Assembly: GCA_024742485.1 (NCBI GenBank)
Contig: JANSYK010000001.1
Span: 124,001-188,000 of the forward strand
Length of the DNA: 64,000 nucleotides
Origin: Alphaproteobacteria bacterium
GTDB lineage: Bacteria > Pseudomonadota > Alphaproteobacteria > Rhizobiales > Rhizobiaceae
Reading direction: 5' to 3'
Shown here: in pieces, positions 63,726 to 64,000 of the stretch
Numbering within the stretch: position 1 is the stretch's first letter
Layout of the letters: the number at the start of each line of letters is the position of its first letter
Notes under the pieces: model-generated
Databases searched by the model: none
Told to the model about the DNA's origin: nothing
What the model saw: only the letters and a program-made list of their open reading frames with translations
Program-made: the position numbers and the translations under genes

Positions 63726-64000
63726 GACGACATTTCAACTTCTGACAATCGGCGCGAGCGCAATCGCACTGATAGCGGCTGGATCACTGCTTCTGCCCGG
63801 CCAGGTTCGCGTGGAAAGGCAAGCCATCATTGATGCGACAAGCGAACAGGTGATGGAACTGGCCTCATCCAGCGAGGGCTATCAACAATTCAACCCGTTC
63901 CGCACCGCTGATCCGGATCTCAAGATCGCGCCCTTCGGTCCGGCGGCAGGAATCGGCTCGGGTTTCCATTTCGACGGCGAGGGTGGCAAGGGAAGCCAGA
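63724..64000 (+). CDS. SRPBCC/polyketide-cyclase family protein (3' end beyond window)
   Basis: 92 residues visible. ATG 63724 behind AAAGGACACAAC. An N-terminal hydrophobic anchor (LLTIGASAIALIAAGSLLL) is followed by VRVERQAIIDATSEQVMELASSSEGYQQFNPFRTADPDLKIAPFG, the opening of a START-like ligand-binding domain of the SRPBCC superfamily. Function undetermined; members of this type are often annotated as polyketide cyclases without proof. Confidence 0.82.
   Translation, partial: MTTFQLLTIGASAIALIAAGSLLLPGQVRVERQAIIDATSEQVMELASSSEGYQQFNPFRTADPDLKIAPFGPAAGIGSGFHFDGEGGKGSQ

Noticed and set aside
1-64000. CRISPR arrays, insertion sequences, prophage or integrase genes
   Set aside because: No regularly spaced direct repeats, transposase, integrase or phage structural genes were seen anywhere in the window.

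Overview
The window looks like chromosomal DNA of an alphaproteobacterium, most likely of the order Hyphomicrobiales (Rhizobiales). This is inferred from gene content: an IalB-family protein, a sitABCD manganese importer with a Fur/Mur-type operator, a UbiH-type hydroxylase, and the compact chain dacA-like / tmk / holB / metG / tatD / MBL hydrolase. Many genes overlap by 1-4 bases, moderately high GC is evident by eye, and ABC importers are abundant. I could not run any search, so the genus is not assigned.

Layout. 1-6.4 kb: 3' part of mfd, then on the minus strand a putative outer-membrane protein, a DsbA/FrnE-like oxidoreductase and an orphan YejA-type peptide-binding protein. 6.7-11.4 kb: IalB-family protein, then sitABCD behind a striking double Fur/Mur box. 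11.4-14.2 kb: hspQ, an AEC transporter and a UbiH-family hydroxylase. 14.3-19.2 kb: a complete BMP-type (nucleoside-like) ABC importer with a possible 12-codon leader ORF. 19.3-23.8 kb: DUF1761 membrane protein, ankyrin protein, and a large exported protein with three internal repeats. 24.2-29.3 kb: branched-chain amino-acid ABC importer (binding protein, livG, livF, livH, livM). 29.3-30.2 kb: OsmC protein and tRNA-Ser(UGA). 30.5-39.4 kb: housekeeping chain rlpA, D,D-carboxypeptidase, tmk, holB, metG, tatD, MBL hydrolase, YbaK, alpha/beta hydrolase.

40-47.5 kb is a mosaic of small units: marR with a divergent membrane protein, a class III nucleotide cyclase, a homocysteine-methyltransferase-like protein, a methyltransferase, an MDR oxidoreductase with divergent LysR, and a compact mercury-type unit (merR divergent from merF plus a GDCCVxC protein). 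47.5-56.2 kb holds a candidate carbohydrate-uptake and catabolism cluster: ribose-type ABC importer, mutarotase-fold protein, D-2-hydroxyacid dehydrogenase, an aberrant PanB-like enzyme and a LacI regulator, with a fatty-acid desaturase in between. 56.4-60.4 kb: LysR with divergent aldo/keto reductase, VOC protein, Bcr/CflA-type efflux pump.

60.4-63.5 kb is a decaying zone: a relic of a TetR-like regulator, a frameshifted and internally deleted flavin monooxygenase, and a class III cyclase/TPR gene broken by two frameshifts and four stop codons. The window ends inside an SRPBCC-family gene.

The most promising candidates for something undescribed are the sugar cluster with a PanB-fold enzyme that appears to lack the metal-binding aspartates of true PanB, and the two-gene mercury-type unit in which MerF lacks its usual second cysteine pair and overlaps a cysteine-rich GDCCVxC gene.
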